Source of the DNA: Talinum fruticosum
Taxonomy: Eukaryota; Streptophyta; Magnoliopsida; Caryophyllales; Talinaceae
NCBI GenBank assembly: GCA_021018815.1
Contig: JAITYX010000045.1
Location: forward strand, 3,534,001 to 3,598,000
DNA: 64,000 nucleotides
Direction of reading: 5' to 3'
The notes beneath the pieces are model-generated. The model made no database searches, was not told the origin of the DNA, and worked only from the letters and a program-made list of their open reading frames with translations. Both the position numbers and the translations under genes were made by a program. Positions 1 through 12,180 of the stretch are shown piece after piece; positions within the stretch are counted from its first letter, which is position 1; each line of letters begins with the position of its first letter.

Positions 1-182
1 TGCAAACAATCACAAGTAATTTCAAGAGTCATATATATGCGTTTACCTTATATAATTATTATTACACCTGCCCACTATAAAAATACCTAATCATGCAATT
101 AAAGAATAGCAAAGGATGCAACATGTAAGAATCTAGGCTTTAGTTTTATTATGGCTCTTGAAGTTACTTGTGATTGTTTGCA
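1..182. mobile_element. MITE-like element with 32 bp terminal inverted repeats
   Basis: Bases 1-32 and 151-182 are inverted copies of each other with two mismatches (one end begins TGCAAACAATCACAAGTAA). About 118 AT-rich bases lie between them, with no coding capacity. This is the form of a small non-autonomous DNA transposon. The window begins at the first base of the repeat, so the true left end and any target duplication cannot be seen, and the superfamily is unknown. Confidence 0.55.
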
Positions 183-1198
183 CATGTGCCTTTTAAAATT
201 AACATAACAAAGTAACTTATAATGTGAAATATCCATAATTGAAATGCTCGTCGTAAATAGTAGAACTAAATGGGTTCCAATACATTGTTTGAATATTATT
301 CCAAATTATTCACTAATGAATATTATTCCAAATTATTCACTAACTTAAATCTTTTTGGGTATGATATACTTAAAAATTAACAATCTAAATCTGAAGGATC
401 CAAACCATTCTCACATTTATATGAAGTTATAATAAGGATTTCATATTGATCTTTTGGAGCTCGCACAACAATGATAAAACACCGATCACAATACTCAAGT
501 ATGACTCTGCTCATTTGGTTCAATGTATGCATCATCAATAAAATTACACTATGTCATTGTTAATCATGAACAACGCAAATATACATAGGTAGATATACCT
601 TAATTCTTTCGTTAACTTATCCAAGATAAAGTAGACATGTTCGTAAAAAACAATTAACTTTTTAATGAAAGTAGAATCTTGTATGATTATAAGAGTAATT
701 TATATCTATAATATAAATTATAATATGAATTAGAGAGAAAAACTATACCAAACATGTAAATTTTTTATGAAAAAGCTTATTATTATACATATACATCTAC
801 GTATAACTTCATCAATGATTAGTGTACCACTATTTGAACATTGAGGGCCAATTATTTTCTTTTTAGCGAATACATGATTCATACAATTTAACATAAATAA
901 TTATACTTTCGTTATAAATAGATTTTTTTAGCAAGATTAGTCTAAAATTTTAGAGTTAGTAATTTCAAACTCTAGGGTGATTGTGCAATAAGTTCAATAA
1001 TAAGCATAAGATTTTTTTCATTTGATAATGAGGTACAACTCCACTAATTATAAGTTACACTTAACTTATTTAGCAATTCATTTTCCCCTTAAAAGAACAA
1101 AATTTTGTATAGGAATTTTTCACAAATAAAATTATTATTAGAGAAACATGCATTATTAAAGGGAGTGCAAAATTTATGTTTATTTATTTCGGCCCTTA
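183..1198. other. AT-rich intergenic DNA, no gene seen
   Basis: No open frame with recognisable protein features is visible on either strand. The only structure noticed is the 27 bp tandem duplication at 291-344, listed separately. Confidence 0.6.
291..344. repeat. 27 bp direct tandem duplication
   Basis: The unit GAATATTATTCCAAATTATT plus seven bases occurs twice back to back and differs only at its last base. This looks like a recent slippage or duplication event. Confidence 0.9.
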
Positions 1199-1734
1199 GG
1201 TTATGTAACACCCGTGATTTTGGGGTTAGGCGGTTATACGAGCTAAAGTTGATTATTTAGCCTTGATTGAATAGAGTAGGTCGAATGACCAAGTGCTATA
1301 CATGTTAGATACTCGTAAATTTATTTGAGTGAATTATTATTAGTTCGCGTAACTCTTATTGGTGAAGTGTATTAATTCCGTTTTCTTAGTTTTCGCTCGA
1401 ACCAGTTATGTATTAACCCGAGATCGCATATGCTACTATGTGGGTTTAATAATTATTATGTTTATCAAGTGAAAAAGGAAAGAGTGAGAAGGGGGGTTAA
1501 AGTGTTGAGCTAGATGCTTGATTGGTGTATCGGTGAGGGTGTGGTGGCATTGTATGGAGGAGCCATAGCAAAAAAAAAAAAAAAAAAGAGAGAGAGAAAA
1601 GAAGAAGAGGGGCTCGGGAGATAAAGGAGGAACAGAGAACAGGCGAGAGGAAGAGGGACCGAAGCAAGTAGAGGAAAAGAAAGAGAGAGAGAGACAGGAG
1701 GCGAGCGGTGCGGGAGACCCAAGAGGGGCCGGCG

Positions 1735-4493
1735 TGTAACACCCCAAAACCCACCCTAGGAGTATTACACCGCAGAATTCCTCAAAGGAACTCCCAAGGC
1801 TCACTCTGGTGTTGACTTAGCTATCTTAATCCAACTTAAGGGTACGAATTGAAATTCTCCCCAAAGGTCGAAGTTTCCTAAAAATTTCGGCGAGTTCCGT
1901 TTGAACTATGGTCGCTAAAAGCCTTAAAACCTGCATAAAAGTCACAATAAAACTCAACGAGCCACACGCTCGAAGTACACGACTCAACGGCCACACGCCG
2001 GAGTATATTCACAACCACAAAGCTTACATTGCGAACTAGTTTACAACCCAAGTCATGAATTCAGTAAAAACCCAGATTTACAACCACTTAAGATCAAAAT
2101 TGCCAGAGAAAGAAATTTCGGCTTGTCGAGCTACTAGTTCGATCTCCATACATACGTCTAACTTACTATACATTACTGTCTATTTACATAAGTAGCCGAA
2201 TAGATACAATATGCTAAACATGAAACACATAGACTCGATCGCAACCATAATCGCCACCAAAGACAAGCATCCAGCCATTCGCCTCGGGGGTACCTACAAC
2301 TAGGAGGGAGCGGGGCAATTTGTGGGGGTGAGCAATAAACCACGGGCTCACCGGAGTCATACACCCTTAAAAGGAAATTCTTTATACATAATACACATAA
2401 TAATTAAATTGGCGAAAACATAATAATGTAATACAAATCTATATACTTTCAATGAAATCTCTTACAGAGGAAATATCAGAACTCTTTTAAACACTTAAAA
2501 CACGATTTCACATTCATGAACAATAAAACACGATTTCACATTCATGAACAATTCTTTTCGGGTTGAATCAACTTTTACGGGCCTTCTGCGGATTTGAACG
2601 AGCACTTCTTTCATCTCGGGCGCAACCCCGACAAAAAGGCTCCGGGACCTATCTTCGGGAAGTCTCGGAGCGGGCATCCCGCCTCTGCGGGACCCCTGTT
2701 AGAATCCTTCCCTCAAAGGTTCTAGCTGGGCATTCCCGATTCGACCCCTTCGGTATGCTAAACAATCCGTAGCTCTGTCGATTCAAAACTCTTTGCACAT
2801 ACTCATTCATCACATTCACTTACGACTTTCTCAAATTGATTTCACATCAAGGAAGGCGTGACACCGCGTGTCACCCTTATAAATTCACTTTTTCAAATCT
2901 GATTTACTTTCTCAAATACGTTTTGCTTCTTTAGAATAGAATCACGTTTGAAAGACATTTCATAGGAAATCACATTCAAGGGTCATTTCACGTAAAACAC
3001 AAAACTTCTTTCGAAACTACTTGTGAGCATCACATAAAGCAAACACATAGCACGAACAGTCACCATTCAATGCAAGCAATCATTCCCAACTCTTTTCCAA
3101 CTATGCCTTTCTCAATTCATCGAGTTTAATACAATTATTTCCATTTTACGAGCCACGATAACCACAAGTGCAGATCACTTAAGTTACGTTTCAAATTCGT
3201 CACAATTCATTGCCTTTTGCCTCACTTACTCATTTTACGCTTCTATTTTATAACTCAACTTCTTTTGCCCGTATTCAGCCACACGACTCTTGTTCTCACT
3301 TTATCGCTTAAGTCCCTTTCGCTGTGCTTAACTTCAAACTTGATTTCATCCCAAGGACTGAGGTACGTTCTAAACTTATTTCAACCTTAGAATTTCCAAC
3401 TCTCTATTTCCTACCTCAATTATGCGTCAATCAAAATGAAGTCGTGTCCCTCCTTTATACTCAAATCATTGTTTCCCAATACGCATCGTTATCTCCCGGT
3501 GCAAGAACTTAGGAAGTCTCTATGGTTTAAGCTGAAACATCGATTCGCAATTTACTCCCAATTTACCACTTCTTGTCCCTAAGTGCCATTTGAGATCGTC
3601 ACTATATTCTTTATACCTACGCAGCCTAATATTTTCAAGCATCTCATCTCAGCCCTAACTAACTACTAAGCTCCTTCTAGTTTCTGTTCCAAACTCAACA
3701 ATTCCATTCGATTTACTCATAATCCGATTCAGTTCTAACGGTTCCATCACATAAACATTCAATAATCACAACAAACTCATTTGGGTTTCGAAATTACTAA
3801 TAGTTTAGAGTGTAAGGCTACCCACCTTGATTCGGGGATTGCGAGTCCGAGATTTAGGCTCCCCGGTTCCCTTCCTTCTTTCGTTCCTTTTCCCTTGCCA
3901 CTAGCCTCGGTTTCCGCCGCCCTCCTCTGCGCCTGGCACCGTCGCCGGTCAAGGTCCCGCGCTCACCGGCTGCCTCCCTGAGCCCTCATGTTCGCTTCCT
4001 ATTTTCTTGGCCTCGATTTCGCCCTCTTTCGCGCTCGGCCGTTTCCTCGCACTCGCCGGCCGCTCCACCGCCGCTCGCTGGTCCCGGCCTCTCTCCCTCG
4101 CCTTTACTCTCGCTCGCCCTCTCGGTCTCGCTCTATCTTTCCCGCTCGGCCTCTCTCTCTCCCTTACGGTTCCCGGTTCTGCTCGGTCTCCCCCTCCCCT
4201 TCTTTCCTTTTCTTCTCCTCCTCTTTTCCCTTTTTTCGGTGGTTTCATTAGGTGCAGCCAGCACCTGCTGAAGCAGACACACTAATCCTCCCACAATTAA
4301 AATTCTTTTCTTTTTTTTTTTGACATAAGTCCGCTCGGGATTCTATCTCAAATAGCGACGAACGAGCAATTACCTTTAGTAATTAGGCTATATAAACACA
4401 CAAGCACATAACAAGTACATAAAATAAATTACTTATAAATACTTAGCTTAATTTAACTATAAAATTAATCTACTCAAAATTCCGGGTCTCACA
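1735..4493 (-). mobile_element. Nested solo LTR, same family, opposite orientation
   Basis: Read on the minus strand, this 2759 bp LTR starts TGTGAGACCCGGAATTTTG at 4493 and ends GGGTTTTGGGGTGTTACA at 1735. The five bases CGGCG at 1730-1734 and 4494-4498 form a perfect target duplication. The flanking purine-rich sequence of the outer LTR continues on the other side. The whole unit is LTR, with no primer-binding site or coding region, so it is a solo LTR left by recombination between the LTRs of a complete insertion. Homology with the outer LTR in inverted orientation accounts for the large inverted repeats of this region (about 1735-3980 against 6260-8564). Confidence 0.9.
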
Positions 4494-4739
4494 CGGCGAC
4501 CACCGCAGTCGAAGGACACCAGCTGGCGAACTACGGCGAGCGACGGACGAAGGGAAAAGGAAGGAAACAGAGCAAGGGAAACGAGAGAGGGATTGGGCGA
4601 GGGAGAACAAAGCGAGAGAGGGAGAAAGAGCGAGACCGGTGGCCCGTTGATGTATAGTGGGAGCGGAAGCAAGAAAAGAAGGAAAACCGCAAACAAGCTA
4701 CCCGGGCGGAATGCGGAGCCTGTAGGAGCGGTTCGGGAG

Positions 4740-5930
4740 ATTGGGTGAAAGGAGGGGTAAACGATGGAGTTTGAGGCTGAAATTTGGTGGGGAGGTTCTT
4801 AACTGGGCCAAGAAGGTTGGGTAAAAATATGGGAATTTTTAGAGGTCGGGAACACCTTGATCACAGAGCTGAAAGTCAAGGTTCTAGGCTGACTATCCAG
4901 GATGAGTCTCTTTGTTTGATTCAAAGGTGGGGGCGGAGTTCTTCTTGGATTGAGCTGAGATTTGGAGGGAATGGACTCAACTCATGTATAATGGTGTGGG
5001 TGAAATTTTGGCCGTAGTTGATAAGTGGATTGGGAGATATGAGTATGGAAAGTCGATGGATAAAACCAAGGTTTCTCCTTGGATAAAGAAACACCACCAA
5101 GAGGGAACCAAGGGGCACCTTTAGCCTTGCCGGATACGGAACCACCACCGGTAGGTTAGAGGACTCAAAGAACACCACCAAGTAGCCAACTTGGATACAA
5201 CATTGAGAATTTAAGGGGCCGATAAATCCATCTCGAAAAAGAGCAATCCAACTCACGGGTTCATATATTCATCAAGTCTTCCTTTACAAAGTCATTACAA
5301 GCTGAATTTATAGGAAATAAAAATAGCATTTAACTAAGCTGAAAATTAAATCTAAAATGATAAAGATGCTTTCCTCCTCTCCAAGTTAAGCTAGGATGAA
5401 TTCTAGCTAAGTATTTGTCAATTTAGGAACATGTGGTTGTGAGGCCTTTCCCCTTATGCAAGCTTCATTTCCATTTGGCCAACACATCATATTCCAAGAG
5501 GCTTCTAGAATATCTTCATTCCTTTCCTTTGGTGCATTATTTTGGGACATCTCATCATGTTGTATATGGACCTTGGACCGGCCAAAATATGCAGCAACTT
5601 ATTTATGTGCGAAAGGAGATAGCATTGCACGCCTTAACATATCCGGCCAAAGCTCCATGCTCTAACTTGGAGGAGTTTGTTATCTAGCTTGGTTCTTAGG
5701 TAATTATTTATGAACATAAAGTCATAAAAGATCATGGTCAAGCTCTAGCTTAACTTGTAAAAGTCAAATTAGAATAATCATCTTTAGGCGCCAAAAATTG
5801 ATCTCCATTCGATTTGAGCTTCCTTTGTAACCTTGTCATTAATCCGTAGCTCTTGACAATTAGGCATGTATGGAGATCTTGGTCGAGTATGTTGTAGCCC
5901 TTGGTCAATATCCATCACCCGTGGCCCGCC
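4740..5930. mobile_element. Unidentified insertion inside the outer LTR
   Basis: About 1.2 kb here has no counterpart in the related LTRs at 1735-4493 and 30761-33903, and it separates two purine-rich stretches of the outer LTR. It resembles retroelement sequence (on the minus strand, a short open stretch near 5784-5930 runs towards TTTTTGGCGCC). No terminal repeats, target duplication or protein domain could be fixed, and the boundaries are approximate. Confidence 0.4.
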
Positions 5931-8569
5931 GAATAGCGAGAATGCCGTGGCCAGCAAACGCGAGATAGGGAGAGGACCACCGCAACGAGAAGGCGAGGGA
6001 GGAAGAGACTCGAGCACACGGCTGAAGGGGAAGAACAGAGAAAAACGGGGAAGGGTACCGGGCATCGAACGGAGGAGGAGAGTGAGGGACCGAGACAGAG
6101 CGAGATACTGAGAGATTGAGCAAAAACTAAGCAAGCCGAGACCGAGAGGTACGAAGCGGCAAGAGCACGAGACCGAGAGAGACACGAACGGAACAAGATG
6201 AAGGGGAGGCGGGGACCTAGAACCGACTTCACTCGATCAATTTCTCGATCCCAAATTCGAGGTGGGTAGTCTTATACTCTAAATTATTAGTAATTTCGAA
6301 ATCCAAATGAATTTATTGTGAATATTGAATTATTGTCTGTGAATATTGAGTTGTGAATTTTGAGCATCCGTGTTGCGGAACGGACCTAGTAGTTGTTTAA
6401 GATTGAAATAAGAGTTTAGAATGGAGTTGGGGAATTATTAGGGTTGAATCGGGGACATGAAGGGATTTACTTGGTTAAATAGTAGAGTTGAATTGGGAAC
6501 TTTGAAGAAATTTAGTAGTTACTTAAAGTTGAATCGGGAACTTGATGATTCTAATAAAGTTAGATTGTTTGGGTCTAGTGGGTAGTATTGAGATTTGGGG
6601 ACAAGTACGTTGTGGTTTGGGTATAGATTCTAAATTAGTATTTCAAATTGAGCCTTAGAGATTTACTGAAATTGCGGCATTGGGAAATGATTGCTAATAT
6701 CGGGAAATAATGAGTGAAGTATAAAGAGGAGTATGAATTCATATTGATGATGCACGGTTGAGGCATGGGAGTGAGAAATGGGTGATTGTCGGATTAAATG
6801 AGTTCGAATTATATTTAAATCCTCGAGGTTGAACCGAACGTGAAGGTAAACGAAGGCGACGGAAATCGAGTGATGAAAAGTGCTTAAGAATTATATAACT
6901 AAGAATGGATGAATAAGAATTGATTAATAAGATGGAGATATACAATGGGAGTTTGAGGCAGGGAATCGTAAGGTTAAGTTGAGTTTAGAATGTATCTAAG
7001 TCTTCGAGATGGAATTAAGTTGGAAGATGAGCCTAACAAGAGGAACTTAAGTGATAAAGTGAAATTAGGAGTTATCCGGCTGAGTGTGAGCAAAGGAAGT
7101 TAATTTATAAAATAGAGACTTAGAATGAGGAATTGAAGTAAAGACAGAGAATTGTGAGAAGTTGAGACGTTGAATTAGGTGGTATCCACTTGTGGTTATT
7201 GTGGCTCGAGAGAATGGAATTAATCTTATTAAATTGATGGATTAATCTTATTAAATTGATGGACTGAGAAGGACATAGTTGGAAAAGAGCTGAGAATGAC
7301 TGCTTGCATCGAATGGTGGCTATTCGTGTTAAGTGATTGCTTTAGATGACGTTCAAAAGTAGTTTTGAAAGGAGTTTTGTATTTTACGTGAAATGATCCT
7401 TGAATGCAACTTCTTGGGAACGGACTTTCAAACGTGATTATGTTTTTGAGAAAGTGAAGCGGATTTGAGAAAGTGAAATTGTAAGGGTGATACGTGGTGT
7501 TATGCCTTCCTTGATATTAAACCAACTTGAGAAAATTATTTAAAGCGAGATGTGATGAATGATTATGTGCAAATTATTTTGAATCAATTGGCTATGGATC
7601 GTTTAGCATACCGAAGGGTTCGAGCCGGGGACGCCTGACTAGAAACTTCAAGGGAAGGGTTCTAACATGGGTCCTGCAATGGCGGGATGCCCAATCCGAG
7701 ACTTCCTAGAAGATAGGTCCGGGAGCCTTTTATTTGGGGTCACACCCCGGAGAAATAAGAGAAACTAAGAGAAATTATGAGAAAAGAAGTGCTAGTTCGA
7801 ATCCTCGGAAGGCCTAGAAAGTTGATTCGAGTTGGAAAAAGAGAATTGTGATGAATGTGAAACCGCGCTTTCAAATGATTAAAAGAGTTCGATCTTTACG
7901 TTGCAAGAGATTTCATTGAAAGTATATAAATTTTTATTATATTATTATGTTTTCCTAGATTTCATTATTATGAGTATTATGTGTAAAGAATTTTCATTTT
8001 AAGGGTATAAGACTCCGATGAGCCCGTGGTTTATTGCTCGCCCCCACAAATTTCCCCCATTTTCCCCCGGTGTTGCAGGTACACTCTCAAGAGATGTATG
8101 CGGTACGTAGCGTATTCGGGACTCCCACTTATTGTTGTGTGCTGTTTGCTAAGTGATTCAAGTGGCGGACGTGCATTCCTTATATTTTTAAGTATTGTAC
8201 TTGTAATTTAGTTCATGTAGTTTGTACCGGATGTATAGTAAACCATTTAGATCATTTTAAGTTTTATCGCATGATTGGTTGGACTCCGACGTGTGGCCGT
8301 TGAGTTGTATACTCCGAGCGTGTGACTCGTTTAGTTATATTATGCTTTTATGCGGGGTTTTAGGGCTTTAAGCCTAAGGGATAGTCCACACTACAAACGG
8401 AACTCTGCCGAAATTTTTAGGAAATCTCATATTCCTTTGGAAACCACTTTTATTACCTCTAAGTTGGATCTAGACAGACAAACCAACACCGAGAAAGAGT
8501 CTTGGGAGTTCCTTTAAGAAAGTCCGGCGATGTAATACTCCCGGGGGTGTTTTGGGGTGTTATAGGTTA

Positions 8570-11229
8570 ACCAACAATTAAAAATCAAAATTTTCACGAA
8601 AAAAAAGAAACTAATTTATCCAAATTGTTCGTACTAAGAGTCTAACAAATATGATTTTAGTTCATATTTTTCATTGTTTGGTAGAAGAAAAAATAATTTT
8701 TTAAAGATACCCCTCAATCCAAAGTCATGAAACTGGTTTAATTTTTGTTGATTTTAATAAACTATCTTTTTCTTGTAGTTTTTAGAAATTTATGAAGAAA
8801 TCTAAGGGCTCCTAAAGTTATATTGGATTACAACACTATTTAGGATTTCAATGAAACATTTCGCCTAAATATTTTGCTAAATTGTTTTGATAATTATTAA
8901 TTATGAAAGTCAACTAAATTGTTGTAGTAGTGATAAATATTAACCAAATGAAGGAGTTTTGACCTCAAAATTAATATTTGAGTTTTTTCTTATTTTTCCT
9001 ATTAAATGGTTAAGTTTCAATCAAATCTACTGGTAAATAAGTTTATGTTTGTGTCGAAGAGTAACATATAAGAGGATAGAATCAATATGAAAGTTTTTAA
9101 GAGTAGAACATTATGTAAAGGAATTAAAAAATGAAGAATTATTTTTAAATTTACAAAATAAACCTTATGATTTTTATCGATATAGTTGGCAATAAAAAAT
9201 TACTCATTTAAAATTGTATATAATATCCGTATAATGTCCTATCAACAATTTTCTTTTTACATCCATTAACTTATTTGAACAGAAATATTTGTAGTATTCT
9301 ATTCTTAGAACTAGTCCGGACCCGTGGTATGCACGGAGTAATATTGTACAATGCATAACTTAAAGAAATTATTGAATTACACAGCGATGTTGTACTTGTG
9401 AATTTCTTTTTCTCGATCATTTGATTTTATTGAATGATTTCACTTTCAACAACATTCTTATACATGTTATCCCCTCATAACGAAAACGATTTCGTGACTC
9501 ATCAAAGTTATCGGAACCCAACATATAAAAATTATTAGAGCTCATTACACATTCATCTTCCAATCATTCTAAATTTGAAAAGAATAAATAAATAATCTAA
9601 AATAATAAGTAAAAAAGAATGTAAAAAATATCATCAAGGTTTCAAGATTAGACACGTGATTTGGAATATTAAGAAGTCGGGTCCCTCTAAGAATCAAACA
9701 ATTTAAATAATCTTAACTCATACGAGTTATAGAAATAGTGTGACAATATATTTTGGGTATCAAAAAAGTAAATATTAGTAGGAAAAGGAATAATATATGA
9801 TTGGTAGATATTGAGTTAGATGACCTATAGACGACAATAAATATCATTATGTCACAAATTAATATTACAATACAAAGTACATCAAATCAATAAAAGAATA
9901 TCAAACTAATAACGCATGATAACTCTTTACAAAGTCAATACTAATTTAACTTAATATACACCTAGATAAATATTTATATGCAACCAACTTACTAAAACAT
10001 CATTGACTTAAATATTACACGAACTCTTAAAAGTATACATATACCCATAATGGGATCTTATTTTTTAAAAATTATAAGGTGAATACAATGATTTATTCAT
10101 TCTTACCTACCTCTGTACACAAAGATAATTAAACATATAATAATTACTTATATTGGGATTAATAGTGAAAAATATTATAATGATAGAAGTGATCCAAATA
10201 TATTTAACAATAGTAGGTAATTTGTGTCATAGTAAAGGGCATGATAGGTCAATTTGCGGCGTAGGGTAATAAAATTATTTATGTTTTGTACTTATATTGA
10301 AAATTAATCACGATTTTAATAGTGAATCAATGGGGCAAAAATATTGATACGATTAAGATTTTATAAATACATGTTTTACTCGATTAACAATCAATTGCTT
10401 CCCTCGAGACACAACTCTTCCTCTTAATTAATTAACATAATAAGAGTAACATGAAATTCTATTTCAAGATGGCGGGGAGGTTTGATGGCAAATACTCGTC
10501 TTTTAATAATTTAGAAAACTTACAATAGTAAAAGATATGATTTAAATATGTTTGTCAATAATAAGTCACGAGATAGACATGTTAGGAAGAAACTAAAATA
10601 AAGCTGTATTTATAACAAAAAAAAATGATTTGTATGTTGTACAAAAATTTTGAAACAAATGAATTTATTCGAAGTCCTATGGGCTTAATAGAAGTTGACA
10701 TATTAACTTTGCAATCTTTTAAACATAACACAAATTACGAACTTAAAGTACACAAATTACGAGCCGAAGCAGTATAACTCCTAACCTTTTATTCATTACG
10801 TTTAATTCTACAACATATTTGAATCATAATTTTCTATCTTGTAGGCATTTTTAATTATTAATAACAAGTATATATGTAGTTGTAATATTTTTATTATATT
10901 AATTTATGATTTATTAAGGTTTATTAAATCATTACGTACATAGGATGAAGGTAATAACCAAATTGTTTCATCGAGATAGTTAAATATTTAAATATTATTT
11001 TTATAACATGTTCCTGTTGATTTTAATTTTAAAAATTCTTATAATAAATATATTGTGAAATAATACAATTTTATGACACCAAGTGAAAAAACACCATCAA
11101 TAATGAAAAATTAATAATGTTAGACAAAATTATTATATTTCGAGGCCCAAAATAATATTGCATATCAATATACATAAAAATAAAGGAGAGATAATATACA
11201 ATCCAAACCCTAAATAAATAAATACATAA
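8570..11229. other. AT-rich intergenic DNA, no gene seen
   Basis: No frame longer than about 60 codons with recognisable features was found. The stretch contains the Helitron-type end at 9311-9336. Beyond that it is unstructured AT-rich sequence with short A and T runs. Confidence 0.6.
9311..9336 (-). mobile_element. Helitron-like 3' terminus
   Basis: On the minus strand, the hairpin CCGTG-CATAC-CACGG (9336-9322) is followed after eight bases by CTAG (9314-9311) and then T. A short GC-rich hairpin just before CTRR is the hallmark of Helitron 3' ends. A similar end occurs at 58214-58239. The element body would extend to higher coordinates, but no 5' TC end was identified. Confidence 0.55.
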
Positions 11230-12180
11230 CTATATATATTAATTTTATTTTATGCCTTAATATATTTTAATTTTCAGATTACTTTTACGTTCGTTTTTGC
11301 TATTTTTTAGTCAGTTTGTTAGAAGTTATAATAAAATTAGTCTCGTTCGGTTAATTTTATTTTTATATTATTATAGGGTTCAGTTAGAATCTTTTTAATC
11401 TATTAGTATTAATTTTCTTACTTTTTATAACTGATTTGATAATTTTTAGATTTTTTTCTAATGTAGGTTAAAGCAGATCTTTAATTTAATAAATTTATAA
11501 ATTTGGTTTTTTCATTTTGATTTTAGGTGTTTAGGATATATTCAGGTCCAAAAATAATTTTAATATTCTGGTAATTTAATTATTTATTTTCTCATTTATT
11601 TAGTGCAGTTATTATTTGTTTTACTTTCTGTTTAAGATTATATTTTTATTTTATTATTTTTAATTCTGTTTAATTTTTCTAGAAAATTATAAAAAAATAA
11701 TTTTGGGTTTGAGGTTACTTTTATATTTTTCAGATTTTTTACTTAATTTATTATATAATTTTGTGTATTTCTTATTTATTAATTTTCTACTTAGTTTTGT
11801 TTTTATTTTCTGTTTTATATTTTTATGAATTAATTGGGATGATTAATTATTATTTAATTTTTATATTAAAATTAGATAATTTTATAATATATAACTGATT
11901 TGATAATTTTTCAGACTTATTTACTAATTTAGGTTAAAGCATGTTTTTAATTTAATAAATTTATAAATTTAGTTTTTCATTTTTATTTGAGGTTTTTAGG
12001 CTATTAGGTCATAAAATAGTTTTAATATTTTGGTAATTTAATTATTTATTTTTGTATTTATTTAGTGCATTTTATTATTTGTTTAAATTTTTGCTTAAGA
12101 TTATGTTTTTATTTTATTATTTTTAATTTTGTTTAATTTTTCTAAAAAATTATATATTATATATTATTATTATTATTATA
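11230..12180. repeat. T-rich dispersed repeat with internal 464 bp duplication
   Basis: The segment beginning near 11425 (ACTGATTTGATAATTTTTAG) recurs near 11889 with about 260 bp of close similarity, a period of about 464 bp. Both contain AGGTTAAAGCA followed by TTTAATTTAATAAATTTATAAATTT. A related copy of the same sequence lies at 60185-60845. There is no coding capacity, and the repeat class is unknown. A run of TAT units and the words GAGTCCAT-ATGAGAGGAAACC follow it. Confidence 0.7.

Larger units (their letters stand above)
1204..8564 (+). mobile_element. Outer solo LTR, long-LTR Ty3/gypsy-like family, interrupted
   Basis: The element starts TGTAACACCCGTGATTTTGG at 1204 and ends GGGGTGTTATA at 8564. 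It is flanked by the same five bases, GGTTA, at 1199-1203 and 8565-8569, so both ends are real insertion ends. No gag or pol lies between them. Removing the nested LTR at 1735-4493 and its duplication leaves about 4.6 kb. That is longer than the related copies (2.8 and 3.1 kb), and the excess fits a further insertion near 4740-5930. A purine-rich block (about 1570-1734, then 4499-4740 and 5935-6220), the sequence GTGGGTAGTCTTAT near 6264, a GC-rich box at 7592-7755 and a duplicated motif at 8283-8337 are shared with the other copies. Long LTRs starting TGTAA-ACCCG suggest a Tekay/Del-type chromovirus, but no internal region is present to prove this. Confidence 0.85.

Noticed and set aside
1436..1804. 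Ser/Phe/Leu-rich frames on the minus strand
   Set aside because: They are translations of the purine-rich LTR block and of the A run at 1567-1587; no domain, and they cross an insertion boundary at 1735.
3781..4285. Several overlapping 60-100 codon frames on both strands
   Set aside because: Low-complexity Arg/Ser/Pro sequence in the pyrimidine-rich part of a solo LTR; open in many frames at once, which is a composition effect.
5784..6232. Frames of 70-133 codons on both strands
   Set aside because: They span the edge of the unidentified insertion and the purine-rich LTR block; no consistent protein features.
1735..8564. A large DNA transposon with 2 kb terminal inverted repeats
   Set aside because: Two separate five-base duplications (CGGCG and GGTTA) show instead two solo LTRs of one family in opposite orientation, one inside the other.
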